IMG/VR virus record: IMGVR_UViG_3300020055_002530
Location: 1-55,955 of that record
Source of the DNA: a virus
Length of the DNA stretch: 55,955 bases
Strand: one strand, 5' to 3'
Part shown: piece after piece, positions 35,667-44,222 of the stretch
Layout: each line of letters starts with the position of its first letter
Numbering within the stretch: position 1 is the stretch's first letter
Notes under the pieces: generated by a model
The model's input: the letters and a program-made list of their open reading frames with translations, nothing else
What the model was told of the DNA's origin: nothing
Database searches by the model: none
Program-made: the position numbers and the translations under genes

Positions 35667-36231
35667 CTATAAAGTCTAAATATCTTTTGTCAACCTCTTT
35701 ATTATAAAAACCAGATATTTGTAGTGTGTATTTGTTGTTCATACCTGCATTGGCACTAAGGTGTAGTGGACCACTATCCCAAATAAAACCTTGTCCTGCT
35801 TCCCAATGGGTATGACTTGCCCAGCCACCTTGCAATTGATATTGCAACATATGTCCAACTTTCCAATCTTCTAAGAAAATATTTGCACGTATTTTTTGTC
35901 TCTTGTCATCTGGAAAACGTTGCTTTATTTGATAGAATGTATCTCTATGTATTGGAATAACGTGGCCCGGAGGTTGTAGAATACTGCTAATTGTAACTAC
36001 TTCCATACTCAATTGTTTGCCTATTGATTTAAAATCAACTTGTGTATCATCCCACCACAATTGGCGTATCATTGTGTTTCCAATATCATAGCTATCAGGA
36101 AAGCCGCCATAACTTTCGTGTATGTCTTGCAGTTCGTTTACTTGATGTGTAATACAACTACCGCTATGAACTTGATAGTCTGCTTTTAGAAAAATATCAA
36201 AATCAAGATTGAGCTTTACAGGATAAATCAA
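35662..36231 (-). CDS. 2OG-Fe(II) oxygenase-like protein (189 aa)
   Basis: The iron-binding H-x-D is VIPIHRDTFYQIKQ, the central strands RANIFLEDWKVGHMLQYQ, and the distal His LHLSANAGMNNKYTLQISGF follow in order. The family hydroxylates amino acids, peptides or nucleobases. No ATG is near the start: TTG at 36231 gives TTGA overlap with the upstream stop; GAGGA lies 13 bases before it. Substrate unknown. Confidence 0.7.
   Translation of the reverse strand: MIYPVKLNLDFDIFLKADYQVHSGSCITHQVNELQDIHESYGGFPDSYDIGNTMIRQLWWDDTQVDFKSIGKQLSMEVVTISSILQPPGHVIPIHRDTFYQIKQRFPDDKRQKIRANIFLEDWKVGHMLQYQLQGGWASHTHWEAGQGFIWDSGPLHLSANAGMNNKYTLQISGFYNKEVDKRYLDFIV
35666..35693 (-). promoter_or_regulatory. Sigma-70 promoter before the glycine-zipper gene
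   Basis: TTGACA (35688-35693) and TATAGT (35666-35671), 16-base spacer, immediately upstream of the late octamer. It overlaps the 3' end of the 2OG-oxygenase gene at 35662. Confidence 0.6.
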
Positions 36232-36587
36232 TAGTTTGCTGTGTCCTCTGTTCCGTTGCCATAGTACTTATCAACTTCAACCTTTTTTACTCTATCATAG
36301 CGGAAACTACGCCAAGCACTAGGTTCAATATCAATTGCCCATACAACCAACGTTTTATCTTCTAAGTTGCGTATTTTAGTTTGGCTAAGTTTATCATCAC
36401 GTTGTGCTGGTGGCAGCATACTTGGAATAAGTGTGCATTTCATTTTACGATCATCACCACTGAGCTTTTGGAATGTAACGTCCACAATCTCATTACCTAG
36501 CATTTCTACTAGTTCTTGTTTAGTAGGAATACCTTTGAGTGTTGCTACTGTATCAGCGACTTTCGATGACTTTGTCTGCGAGTCCAT
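36228..36587 (-). CDS. Conserved phage protein, DUF2693-like (119 aa)
   Basis: Residues about 40-115 ([20 protein letters not shown], then [19 protein letters not shown]) form a beta-rich domain like one I know from T4-like phages. The ATG at 36587 (MDSQTKSSK) is preferred (GAGG nine bases upstream); the frame upstream of it lies in clpP. It overlaps clpP by 35 bases. Function unknown. Confidence 0.6.
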   Translation of the reverse strand: MDSQTKSSKVADTVATLKGIPTKQELVEMLGNEIVDVTFQKLSGDDRKMKCTLIPSMLPPAQRDDKLSQTKIRNLEDKTLVVWAIDIEPSAWRSFRYDRVKKVEVDKYYGNGTEDTANY

Positions 36588-37170
36588 TATCCACTGCCTC
36601 CTGTGCTGATAAGAATGTATCAAACTTCATTGTCTCAAACAATTCTTCATAGGTTTTACCTGCTGTGTTGTGTTTTACATATAACTCAGTGAGACGTTGG
36701 TTCAAACGTTTGCTTTCTTCAAAATGTCTTTTAGCATCTTCAAATTCTAGTTCTTGCACATGAACACTGCCGCTTGTGCCTCGTGTGCCACTTGACACTC
36801 TATGTATCATTGTTCGTGATTCTGGCAATACAAAACGTTTGCCTGGTGCACCTGCTTGTGCTAAGAAACTACCCATGCTTGCTGCTTGACCCATTACAAT
36901 AGTTTTTACGTCTGGTTTAATAAACTGCATTGTATCATAGATAGCAAGTCCTGATGTCACACTACCACCTGGTGAATTGATATACAAATTAATATCTTTG
37001 TCAGGATTCTCTGCTTCTAGAAACAGCATTTGAGCTACGATCAAATTTGCCATATTATCTTCAACAACACTGTTGAGCATGATAATACGATCTTTTAGCA
37101 GCCGACTATAAATGTCATAACTGCGTTCGCCTTTGGCTTCTGATTCAACCACGATCGGGACTAGGGGCAT
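36553..37170 (-). CDS. clpP: ATP-dependent Clp protease proteolytic subunit
   Basis: The 205 residues cover the whole ClpP protease without a long leader. The catalytic serine is in [11 protein letters not shown], the histidine in [10 protein letters not shown], and the aspartate in [16 protein letters not shown], all in the right order and spacing. The [17 protein letters not shown] and IPLVVESE-like N-terminus fit the family. ClpP-like genes occur in marine phages and could serve in capsid maturation or host control; no ClpX or ClpA is seen nearby. An AAGG site precedes the ATG. Confidence 0.93.
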   Translation of the reverse strand: MPLVPIVVESEAKGERSYDIYSRLLKDRIIMLNSVVEDNMANLIVAQMLFLEAENPDKDINLYINSPGGSVTSGLAIYDTMQFIKPDVKTIVMGQAASMGSFLAQAGAPGKRFVLPESRTMIHRVSSGTRGTSGSVHVQELEFEDAKRHFEESKRLNQRLTELYVKHNTAGKTYEELFETMKFDTFLSAQEAVDNGLADKVIESR

Positions 37171-37435
37171 TCTTTAACCTTTCTTCTCCAAGTTTAGTAT
37201 TCAGTACAAAATTTTCAACTAATAATTTTACCATTGTTGCCATTGCAACACCTTGTCGATGTTCCTCAGGCAAACTATACATTTGATCAACAACACTGTT
37301 GCCCATCATTTCATAAACTTCTGCTTCTGTAACTTTCAATTGAGTCCAATCGATTTTGTCACGTATTTCAACTTCTTTGGCAAGTGCAATAAGTTTTCCA
37401 ACTGCCTCTGTTTTTGTTAAATTTTCTTCTGTCAT
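37145..37435 (-). CDS. Hypothetical phage protein (96 aa)
   Basis: A soluble helical protein ([20 protein letters not shown] ...) with ATGA overlap upstream and a 26-base overlap with clpP. No family recognised. Confidence 0.65.
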   Translation of the reverse strand: MTEENLTKTEAVGKLIALAKEVEIRDKIDWTQLKVTEAEVYEMMGNSVVDQMYSLPEEHRQGVAMATMVKLLVENFVLNTKLGEERLKNAPSPDRG

Positions 37436-37662
37436 TGGTCTGCAAATTCTCCCATTGCAATTTTAAATTTTCTAGCACTTTCTTCATATTCAAAATGAAA
37501 GGTATGCTCGTACGGACCTGTCCAAATACTTACACTCCATTGATGTTTTTGGCAGTTGCGTTTGGCAAACGTTTTGCCACGATCGACAACGTCACTGTGT
37601 AATCGCACAGTATAGCCTGGCTTCCAACGCTGTTTATATTCAAAAATTTCTACAGGTGTCAA
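37432..37662 (-). CDS. Conserved marine T4-like phage protein (76 aa)
   Basis: Features WKPGYTVRLHSDVVDRGK and KHQWSVSIWTGPYEHTFHFE, a pattern I associate with T4-like cyanophage proteins. It is linked by ATGA overlaps on both sides. Role unknown. Confidence 0.7.
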   Translation of the reverse strand: MTPVEIFEYKQRWKPGYTVRLHSDVVDRGKTFAKRNCQKHQWSVSIWTGPYEHTFHFEYEESARKFKIAMGEFADQ

Positions 37663-37862
37663 TGTAAATATCCGTAGTTTGAATCGTCATTTACATCAAT
37701 CCCCCATTTTTCTTTTAGCAAAATTACAATAGGTTCAGGCACATCTTCGTCTTCGTGACCTTGTGGTACCCAAATGCCTTTTAAGTTGCCTTCTTTATCC
37801 AAGATAAAACCATAGTCATCGTCTTCTAAAGTTTTATCAAAGCCTAAGTAATCATGTGACAT
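37659..37862 (-). CDS. Small acidic phage protein (67 aa)
   Basis: An acidic protein (LEDDDYGFILDKEGNLKGIW ...) with ATG at 37862 in a TAATG overlap with the upstream gene; the longer frame to 37874 lies inside that gene. Function unknown. Confidence 0.65.
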   Translation of the reverse strand: MSHDYLGFDKTLEDDDYGFILDKEGNLKGIWVPQGHEDEDVPEPIVILLKEKWGIDVNDDSNYGYLH

Positions 37863-38068
37863 TATTTTTCCCAATGTTTTAAAAGTTCTAGTTTCTCACC
37901 TTCGCCTTTAGTTTTAATATAACCGTCTTTAATTAAACTGTCAATGGTTGCTTCTACCACATCCATTAAATGATCTTTGTATGACATCCAACGTCCAACA
38001 AAAGTAAACACAATTGCTGTTCCTAGCAACCAATAAGTCATTTCATTTGTAAATATTTGTTCTAACAT
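37862..38068 (-). CDS. Small single-pass membrane protein (68 aa)
   Basis: One transmembrane segment (about residues 11-27, YWLLGTAIVFTFVGRW) and a helical soluble tail. Start ATG at 38068, five bases beyond the stop overlap with the preceding 58-residue gene. Common type in T4-like marine phages. Confidence 0.65.
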   Translation of the reverse strand: MLEQIFTNEMTYWLLGTAIVFTFVGRWMSYKDHLMDVVEATIDSLIKDGYIKTKGEGEKLELLKHWEK

Positions 38069-38238
38069 TTCACCGCCTCAAAATTATCTAATCCCCATCC
38101 ACTGTATTTACTCGCTGAGCCAAACTTGTTATATACTTGCTGTTTGGCACTTGATTCGCTTAGTGCGGCAACCATATCAATATGCTTGATACGATTACCG
38201 TCACCATCAACTAAAAAAACGTTGTAGTAGAAAAACAT
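38062..38238 (-). CDS. Small phage protein (58 aa)
   Basis: Translation of this gap gives a complete reading frame: MFFYYNVFLVDGDGNRIKH... ending EAVKC, start in TAATG overlap with the upstream gene and stop inside the start region of the next. The tight overlap on both sides and the phage-like sequence (DGDGNRIKHIDMVAALSESS) support a real gene. Function unknown. Confidence 0.65.
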   Translation of the reverse strand: MFFYYNVFLVDGDGNRIKHIDMVAALSESSAKQQVYNKFGSASKYSGWGLDNFEAVKC

Positions 38239-38483
38239 TATGAGTCCTTTAGCGTTCTCATCATAATTTCGTTTTCTTGTTCTACTTCACGTTTGGCTTG
38301 CTGCCAAGTTTCATAAAACATATACACAACAATTGGAACCAACACTAACAATCCTACCAAAGCAATGCTGTGTATAGGATCATCAAGTAGTTTAGCCAGT
38401 TCAAAAGCTGCTAGAACATAAACAATACCAATAAATGGTGGTGCTATTTTATGTAAGAATTTTTTTAGTACTCGTGTTTGCAT
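38238..38483 (-). CDS. Two-pass membrane protein (81 aa)
   Basis: Two transmembrane segments (about residues 13-31 and 39-57) between a basic N-terminus and a charged C-terminus. No family recognised. Confidence 0.62.
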   Translation of the reverse strand: MQTRVLKKFLHKIAPPFIGIVYVLAAFELAKLLDDPIHSIALVGLLVLVPIVVYMFYETWQQAKREVEQENEIMMRTLKDS

Positions 38484-38484
38484 T

Positions 38485-39255
38485 TTAGATCTCCTGTTTA
38501 CGCAATTTTACATAGTTCAAACGTGTCATTGGTGTCTTTGTATCACGCTCGAGATCCTCCCTTTTGATACGTGCAACGATGTCATACGTATCCCCAACAG
38601 CATACATTTGTTTCAGTGTAAAGCACACCAAGTCTTTACCAATAGCACCAAAGTGCATATATGCTGGCTCCGATATCCAGTCATTGTTTAGTGGAATGAC
38701 CTTCAATATTTCTACCTCACTAGGTTCAATCTTGTCTCCTACAAGATGTTTACTGTCTACAAATTCTGTTTTAATACGTTGTTTATAGACTTTGTCTTTT
38801 ACTTGACGTTCGATAAAAGCAGGCAAGTATGCTAGTATACCGATACGTCCGATAGGCATTTCGTCACTGCTGTATGCTGCAAACAAGTCTGCTTCAAACT
38901 GTGGCAAATCACCCATTGCAAGCATTGTGTAACGGCGCATATGCTTCTTGCCTTCTGCCACTGCTGCACGATCTGCTTCTGTTACTTGCAGTGGAGTAAA
39001 GTCTTCTGGAATAAAAGGACTTTGCTCGTTGTGTGCGCTTGCTGTGTACGCAACCAGTTCTTTGTTGCTATATGTAGGCGGATTTTCTGTGTGCCTACGT
39101 GTATGCTTTTCATAGCCGTTGTTAACACGATATGCAGCATACGCCAGTTCGATAAGATATTCTGTCTTGTAAGTAGTCATTTGTTTAACCAGTGCCTTTA
39201 TTGTGCCTAACCATTTCTTATAACTTACAATAGCAGGATATTCATCAGGTGTCAA
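38485..39255 (-). CDS. Hypothetical protein (256 aa)
   Basis: A soluble alpha/beta protein with a helical N-terminal half containing the charged segment HTRRHTENPPTYSNKELV and a C-terminal beta-rich part (DWISEPAYMHFGAIGKDLVC). It follows the GHKL ATPase gene with an 11-base overlap, so the two are probably co-expressed. No family recognised. Confidence 0.65.
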   Translation of the reverse strand: MTPDEYPAIVSYKKWLGTIKALVKQMTTYKTEYLIELAYAAYRVNNGYEKHTRRHTENPPTYSNKELVAYTASAHNEQSPFIPEDFTPLQVTEADRAAVAEGKKHMRRYTMLAMGDLPQFEADLFAAYSSDEMPIGRIGILAYLPAFIERQVKDKVYKQRIKTEFVDSKHLVGDKIEPSEVEILKVIPLNNDWISEPAYMHFGAIGKDLVCFTLKQMYAVGDTYDIVARIKREDLERDTKTPMTRLNYVKLRKQEI

Positions 39256-40969
39256 GCATAATTTCCTTTTCTTTTTCGCTTTTAAATTTGCGTAAGACAG
39301 GCGTCAAAAGTTCATTTTGTAGCACATCTAATTGCAAACTACTTTGTTTGGTTACTGCTGTGAAAGTATCGTCGTCAAACCAATCAGTGTTTTTTTGACT
39401 TTTTGCAAAAATAATTTTTGCACCAACTTTAACCTTTAGCAATTCACAGGCTTCTTGTCTTACTGCGCTAATTATATCTGGATGTGCATCATCTTCAAAT
39501 ACGATTTTGTTAAAAAGTTGATCAACTGATTTATGTAAAGGATTGTAGTAAATTATATCCTTGCTACCGAAACCATTATCGAAATAATTTACAAAAAAAT
39601 TCCCTGCAATATCAGCATTTTCTACAAACTCTGGAGTAGATACTGTCACTGGACCTGCTTTCCTATTTGGATTTGGACGTGGACGCAATTTTGAACTTGT
39701 TTTCTTGCTTTGTTTATTTTTAGATAGTGATCTTGTTTCTGATGTTCCATTAAGTTTATTACTCGCAACACCGTCAAAACTATAATCTCCATAATGTTCT
39801 TCCATAAACTGTTTTATGCGCTCACCGATATCTTCTGTACGTCTAGTTGCATTATGTTCTCTAATTTTTTCTACCCACTCGTCTGGCATATTATTTTTTA
39901 TAAGCAACAAGAAGTCTTTGTACTCAACAGGGGTGTTTTCTCCATATGCATCAATTGGTAGTAAATTGTCTCTATAAGTTGTAGATTTATATTTCTGGTA
40001 AGGTAATATGACATCTACTTTGAAACACTTGTGATCAACAAGAATGCCTAGCTGAGTTGCAAATCGTTGCCACTTTTTCATATCAACCAAACTATAGCAT
40101 TCTCTTTCGTTTACTTTACCCCATACAAGATAAGATTTTGAAACGCTTTCACAATACGGAGATATGTATCCATAACTTGCAGGCTGATTATCTGTATCTT
40201 TTTTAGGATCATAATAATACACTAATTCTGTACCATCTTCTAAAGAAACTTTTTTTGAAAATGCATTTGGATATTTTTGTATTACTTTGTTGTTAAATTC
40301 AATATCATATGTACTTAACTTTACACCACTAGGATATGTTTTTCCTTTACTATGCACAGGGTATTGTCTAGTTTCAAATAAAATTTCAATACCTTCAGGA
40401 ATATCGTAAAATCTATCAAATGCTTGTCTAATTAAATGCACATTAGATTCTTGCTTATTTAGATCAGTGCCATAAGGGTGCTTAAATGTATCCTGTTTAT
40501 CTTCCTTGCCATAAAGTATAACTTCAGTCCAATCATGATCAAGATCATATCCTCTAGATTCAGCATTTTCTTTAACCCAATCTGTACATTCTATAATGTC
40601 GCCTAGTCTTGTAGGTGATCCGTTCTCAATGGCCAGCATTGCTGTTGATGCAATTCCATTTTTATAAGTGATAAAAATAGTTTGTCCAAAACCCAAAGTC
40701 ATTAGTTTTGCACCAACTCCATAATTATCGCTATCACTTTGAGTCTTTCCTACACTACTGTAAAAATCAGTTGCAGTTCTAAGCTCGCCACCTGACATTC
40801 CTCCATAATTGAGAAAACATACTTTATATCCGCTGTATGTACCTGGACCAAAGAAGTCATTTAATTTAAGAGCTCTAATTTTGATAGGCGTTGGAATATC
40901 TATTGTATGTGATTTTTTATAACTTATGGTTGCTTCTATGCAGTTTCGAAGTAACTCACGCACCCACAT
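39245..40969 (-). CDS. GHKL (HSP90-like) ATPase, N-terminus interrupted by a stop
   Basis: The protein begins MWVRELLRNCIEAT, the N-box (E...N) of GHKL ATPases; LNYGGMSGGEL fits the G1 box and DNYGVGAKLMTLGFG the G2 box. The remaining 450 residues have no other domain I recognise, apart from a basic linker (about 413-443: SKNKQSKKTSSKLRPRPNPN). GHKL proteins include topoisomerase subunits, MutL, HSP90, MORC and histidine kinases. The N-terminal helix normally in front of the N-box is in-frame upstream (40973-41047) but separated by TAA, and no ribosome-binding site precedes the ATG at 40969. It may be damaged, read through, or start by coupling. Confidence 0.65.
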   Translation of the reverse strand: MWVRELLRNCIEATISYKKSHTIDIPTPIKIRALKLNDFFGPGTYSGYKVCFLNYGGMSGGELRTATDFYSSVGKTQSDSDNYGVGAKLMTLGFGQTIFITYKNGIASTAMLAIENGSPTRLGDIIECTDWVKENAESRGYDLDHDWTEVILYGKEDKQDTFKHPYGTDLNKQESNVHLIRQAFDRFYDIPEGIEILFETRQYPVHSKGKTYPSGVKLSTYDIEFNNKVIQKYPNAFSKKVSLEDGTELVYYYDPKKDTDNQPASYGYISPYCESVSKSYLVWGKVNERECYSLVDMKKWQRFATQLGILVDHKCFKVDVILPYQKYKSTTYRDNLLPIDAYGENTPVEYKDFLLLIKNNMPDEWVEKIREHNATRRTEDIGERIKQFMEEHYGDYSFDGVASNKLNGTSETRSLSKNKQSKKTSSKLRPRPNPNRKAGPVTVSTPEFVENADIAGNFFVNYFDNGFGSKDIIYYNPLHKSVDQLFNKIVFEDDAHPDIISAVRQEACELLKVKVGAKIIFAKSQKNTDWFDDDTFTAVTKQSSLQLDVLQNELLTPVLRKFKSEKEKEIMLDT

Positions 40970-40984
40970 TTTTTAAATGGGTGC
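40960..40984 (-). promoter_or_regulatory. Perfect hairpin around the leader stop and GHKL start
   Basis: Arms GCACCCA and TGGGTGC (7 of 7 pairs) enclose an 11-base loop that contains both the TAA and the next ATG. It could control re-initiation or readthrough. Confidence 0.5.
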
Positions 40985-41047
40985 TTCATTTATTTGTCTT
41001 AAAATCGCGAAATCTGGATTCGCGATACGTATCTTAGTATCGTTCAT
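40973..41047 (-). other. Leader ORF in frame with the GHKL gene (24 codons)
   Basis: ATG at 41047 has a strong AGGAG site (seven-base gap). The reading frame (MNDTKIRIANPDFAILRQIN ...) reaches TAA at 40973-40975, and the GHKL frame continues two codons later in the same frame. It looks like the real N-terminus of the ATPase, cut by a nonsense codon. Confidence 0.6.
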
Positions 41048-41135
41048 ATTTTTCTCCTGTTTTTGGGCAACACACTGGATGCCACTCGATATGAATTTTT
41101 TTATGTTGTTATGACACACTGGTCATTAAGAAATA

Positions 41136-41143
41136 TATTTATT
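41136..41143 (-). promoter_or_regulatory. T4-type late promoter octamer (AATAAATA)
   Basis: AATAAATA lies about 90 bases upstream of the leader ATG at 41047 and overlaps the end of the methyltransferase gene. Confidence 0.4.
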
Positions 41144-42077
41144 CAACTGCGAACAATGCACTATCAAATTCGGATTTATCTTCAATGTTATCTAACATTT
41201 TTTTATACATATCATTATCACGTTCAATCAAGATAGCATTACGACCACTTTCATTACACGCAATACCTGTGCTTCCGCTGCCTGCAAATGTATCTAATAC
41301 AGTGTCGCCTTTATTTGTCAAAAGCTCAACAAAGTATTTTAGAACTTCTACTGGCTTTTGTGTAGGATGTATTTTTCCTCCAAGTCCGCCGCTGAATGTA
41401 ATTGTATTTGGAACAACTGCCTGTATTTTGCCATTTTCAAATTTTCTATTAGCAATCATTTTTTCTGCTTCTTTTTTAGCAGCCGCAAAAATATTATCTA
41501 AAGAGTCTGTGTGTACATTGTCTTTTACCATTCGATAAACTATATTGCTTACTTTGTCAGCAACACAATATCTATCTACAATATTGCCCCAATCGGTTGC
41601 TGCATTAAATGTTCGTTTACCTTTTGGCTTTATACCCCATAGTATAAATTCACAACCGCTTACAGGATTCACTGCACGGTTAAAAGGAACTGCTGCTGGC
41701 TTTTTCCAAGTAATAATACGCTTCGGTTCAAAGCCATTTGCCTCCATTATTTTCCACAAATAAGAAATATATTGATCACTAATAAAAACTGCAAACGCTG
41801 AACCTTTGCGCATTTTTTGGAACCATAGTTTGCTCCATTCATCTAACTGCTGCAAAAATTCTTCGTGTGTAACTGCATCCCAGTTTTCATCAAATGTTTC
41901 GCTAAACTGTTGACTGTGAATACTGTTTTTATTTTCTCCTGTTTCTTTATCAACCCAAACAGGCTTTGCACCTTTTTCACTGATATTGTAAGGAGGATCT
42001 GTAAGTAACAAATCAATGCTGCCATTTTCTACATTATCCAATTGCTCTTGCATTGATCCATTAAACGTTTTAATCAT
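41139..42077 (-). CDS. DNA adenine/cytosine-N4 methyltransferase (beta-like)
   Basis: The catalytic motif LLLTDPPYNIS comes early (about residues 23-33) and the SAM motif DTFAGSGSTGIA comes late (about 266-277), the beta-class order; HPTQKPVEVLKYFVELL precedes it. The 312-residue size fits a complete enzyme. It adds a methyl group to exocyclic amino groups; the target site is unknown. It is coupled by TAATG to the gene upstream and could protect phage DNA or pair with it as a restriction-modification-like unit. Confidence 0.88.
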   Translation of the reverse strand: MIKTFNGSMQEQLDNVENGSIDLLLTDPPYNISEKGAKPVWVDKETGENKNSIHSQQFSETFDENWDAVTHEEFLQQLDEWSKLWFQKMRKGSAFAVFISDQYISYLWKIMEANGFEPKRIITWKKPAAVPFNRAVNPVSGCEFILWGIKPKGKRTFNAATDWGNIVDRYCVADKVSNIVYRMVKDNVHTDSLDNIFAAAKKEAEKMIANRKFENGKIQAVVPNTITFSGGLGGKIHPTQKPVEVLKYFVELLTNKGDTVLDTFAGSGSTGIACNESGRNAILIERDNDMYKKMLDNIEDKSEFDSALFAVE

Positions 42078-43276
42078 TATAATCCTTTCACAGGCTCTAC
42101 ACCTAACCAGTTATGCCACGCTTTTGTAGCACGACTCCAGTACACTGTTTTCCAATGTGCAACATCACTGAAATTTGTTTCTTTAATTATACATTGATTG
42201 TTTTCGATGTCAAGTACAACAAACATCGGCTCGTTTAAAAATTCTGTGACAATCTTACTGATTTCTGCAACTGCATTTTCGCCCCAAAGTCTACTTACCA
42301 ATGTATTTATTGTAAAGTCAATAGGATCTAAACTGCCTTGATTCCATAATGCTTCTGGTCTGCCTCCGTTGTCTGGCATTCCAAGTCCTTTGTGTTCTGG
42401 TGCATTTTGGATATAAGTGTAGAATTCATTGTAGGTTGTATTGGCAACAAACTTTTGTAATGCATTTCTATCTGTGCCTCCTGCCCAATCTGTAATAGCT
42501 TTAACTTCAGATGATAGTTCTGACGCATACTTAACAAAATCATTTCTGTTGTGTGTCGCAACACTGTATAAAAATTTACCAGCTGTAGTTTCTGTGTTGA
42601 TATATTCAGCAAAGCCACTCAAATTTACTTTACCGCCTGTACCTCTACCTTTTGCACTAACACCTTGGCCGTCAACATAGAAATCTGCAATTTTATGATT
42701 ACTGCCTTTAGGAAAAAATACTGTATGTCCTTTTAACACGAATGTATATGCACAAAGAACTTCGCCATAATCGCTTGTAATTCTGTTAACATCTGCTTCA
42801 CGGATTGCTTCTAATCCTACAATATGAGCACCTGTTTCCACATTATCAAGCATACTTACAAGGAAATCAAAGAATTCACTATCCTCAATACCTTTTAATA
42901 CTGCTGCTCTAAAAACATCTTTATTGTCAAATGTAAGTCCATTTAAATTTAACGCATCAGGTGTAAACTGCTTACGTGACATATTACCATCTTTTGGAAC
43001 ATTGAACTGCACACCTACAGACTCACCATTAAAATTAACAATCAATCCTTGATCTCCATAATCTGGACTTCTACTAAAATGCTTGTATGGAACAGTTTTA
43101 TAATTCAAACCTAACGCATCCAAACTTTCTTTTAGTTGATCAAATGTAGTAAATCCACAATTGCTTTTGAACCGTAAATGAACTGGAGTTTCTCCGTTGT
43201 GTCTTGTTACACGTTCTTTGTTCAACGGCAACCGTTCCACTAAAAACTTTTTTAGTTGTGTTTCAGGATACATCAT
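42077..43276 (-). CDS. Candidate PD-(D/E)XK-type nuclease next to methyltransferase
   Basis: The 399-residue protein has no clear family, but KIADFYVDGQGVSAKGRGTG (about residues 203-222), preceded by a glutamate in DYGEVLCAY, follows the acid...D...S-x-K pattern of PD-(D/E)XK endonuclease cores. Restriction enzymes often sit beside their methyltransferase, and here the stop of this gene overlaps the methyltransferase ATG. Start at 43276 (ATGA overlap) is preferred to 43288. The nuclease idea rests on one motif and the neighbour, so it is tentative. Confidence 0.45.
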   Translation of the reverse strand: MMYPETQLKKFLVERLPLNKERVTRHNGETPVHLRFKSNCGFTTFDQLKESLDALGLNYKTVPYKHFSRSPDYGDQGLIVNFNGESVGVQFNVPKDGNMSRKQFTPDALNLNGLTFDNKDVFRAAVLKGIEDSEFFDFLVSMLDNVETGAHIVGLEAIREADVNRITSDYGEVLCAYTFVLKGHTVFFPKGSNHKIADFYVDGQGVSAKGRGTGGKVNLSGFAEYINTETTAGKFLYSVATHNRNDFVKYASELSSEVKAITDWAGGTDRNALQKFVANTTYNEFYTYIQNAPEHKGLGMPDNGGRPEALWNQGSLDPIDFTINTLVSRLWGENAVAEISKIVTEFLNEPMFVVLDIENNQCIIKETNFSDVAHWKTVYWSRATKAWHNWLGVEPVKGL

Positions 43277-43671
43277 TCTTGTGTCCACTTCTTATGTGCT
43301 AGTTTGTTTTGTTCTGCCCAAGTAATAAACAATCCTACTTCTCTACCATGTGCTTCGATTTCACTAGGCTTGTCCCAATAGTCAAATTCTTCTTCTGCAC
43401 AATGATTTAGTTGACCTAGTTCATATTGTTTAACGTGAACCAGTTCGTGTGCAAGTGTAATCAGCATTTCACGTAAACGCAAACTACGCTTAATATCTAT
43501 TTCATATTCATTTGAATCAACACGAATGCAACCGCCTAAACTTCTATCATTAGTCATTCTACGGAAACTAATTTCAACATCTGGATTAATGTTAAACTTA
43601 TTGCAAACAAAATCTGCCATACTGTAAGCGTATTTGCGTTGTGCTTTGCTGCCGCCTTCTACGTAAATCAT
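43273..43671 (-). CDS. SprT-like zinc metallopeptidase domain protein
   Basis: The HExxH motif is LAHELVHVKQYELG (about residues 76-89), with a downstream glutamate in SEIEAHGREVG (about 107-117) as third zinc ligand. The 132-residue protein is a minimal SprT/WLM-like fold. SprT-like proteases cut DNA-protein crosslinks. It lies in a four-gene run with ATGA overlaps. Confidence 0.7.
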   Translation of the reverse strand: MIYVEGGSKAQRKYAYSMADFVCNKFNINPDVEISFRRMTNDRSLGGCIRVDSNEYEIDIKRSLRLREMLITLAHELVHVKQYELGQLNHCAEEEFDYWDKPSEIEAHGREVGLFITWAEQNKLAHKKWTQE

Positions 43672-43955
43672 AATTGCTCCGGTGCTGTTCCAGTTAAGAA
43701 GTACATTTTCTTTATAATAGTATCAACATCGGCTTCTGTCAACCAACCCTTTACTGTGTCGTGCTCTTCTGTGATGCCTGGCAAATTGACCATTGTATTA
43801 CCATTAAACACTCCAATTTCATAAAGGCCCTTGTTGCCACCATAGCTGCCGCTATGACTAACAATACTAAGTTCGTAGTCACCAAAAAACAGTACAACTT
43901 GTGTACCATCTAAAACTTGTTTAGGTTTGAAACTTTTATATGCTAATACAGTCAT
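43668..43955 (-). CDS. Conserved T4-like marine phage protein (95 aa)
   Basis: A beta-rich protein (VLFFGDYELSIVSHSGSYGG) of a type known in cyanophages. It is the first gene after a sigma-70 promoter, with an AGGAGG site. Role unknown. Confidence 0.68.
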   Translation of the reverse strand: MTVLAYKSFKPKQVLDGTQVVLFFGDYELSIVSHSGSYGGNKGLYEIGVFNGNTMVNLPGITEEHDTVKGWLTEADVDTIIKKMYFLTGTAPEQL

Positions 43956-43974
43956 ATTGCCCTCCTATACTTAT

Positions 43975-44003
43975 TTTATAGCATAGGATGCATTTGCTGT
44001 CAA
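43975..44003 (-). promoter_or_regulatory. Near-perfect sigma-70 promoter (methyltransferase operon)
   Basis: TTGACA (43998-44003) and TATAAA (43975-43980) with a 17-base spacer. The resulting operon is 43955 to 41139 (phage protein, peptidase, candidate nuclease, methyltransferase). Confidence 0.75.
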
Positions 44004-44222
44004 CTATAATCTGCGAGTTATACGACCTTTTTCTAAATCATATGGCGTCATTTCTATACGCACTCTATCGCCTGCTACTAGTCTGATCTTAAACTGGCGC
44101 ATCTTTCCGCCTGTATAACATACGACTATGTGATCATTATCTAACTTTACCTTAAACATTTGATTAGGCAGCACGTCTATAATGCTGCCTTCTACTTCTA
44201 TAATATCATTGTTTTTCGGCAT
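44004..44222 (-). CDS. infA: Translation initiation factor IF-1-like protein
   Basis: The 72-residue protein follows bacterial IF-1 along its whole length: VEGSIIDVLPNQMFKVKLDN, then GGKMRQFKIRLVAGDRV, then EMTPYDLEKGRITRRL at the end, as in the family's MTPYDLxKGRIxxR. Bacterial IF-1 occupies the ribosomal A site at initiation. A phage copy might compete with host IF-1 or favour phage mRNAs (inference). It overlaps the AbrB-like gene by 17 bases. Confidence 0.9.
   Translation of the reverse strand: MPKNNDIIEVEGSIIDVLPNQMFKVKLDNDHIVVCYTGGKMRQFKIRLVAGDRVRIEMTPYDLEKGRITRRL

Noticed and set aside
40960-41047. Programmed frameshift at TTTAAAAAA
   Set aside because: The leader and the GHKL frame are already in the same frame, and the heptamer is not in the right phase for a -1 slip; readthrough, re-initiation or mutation explains it better.
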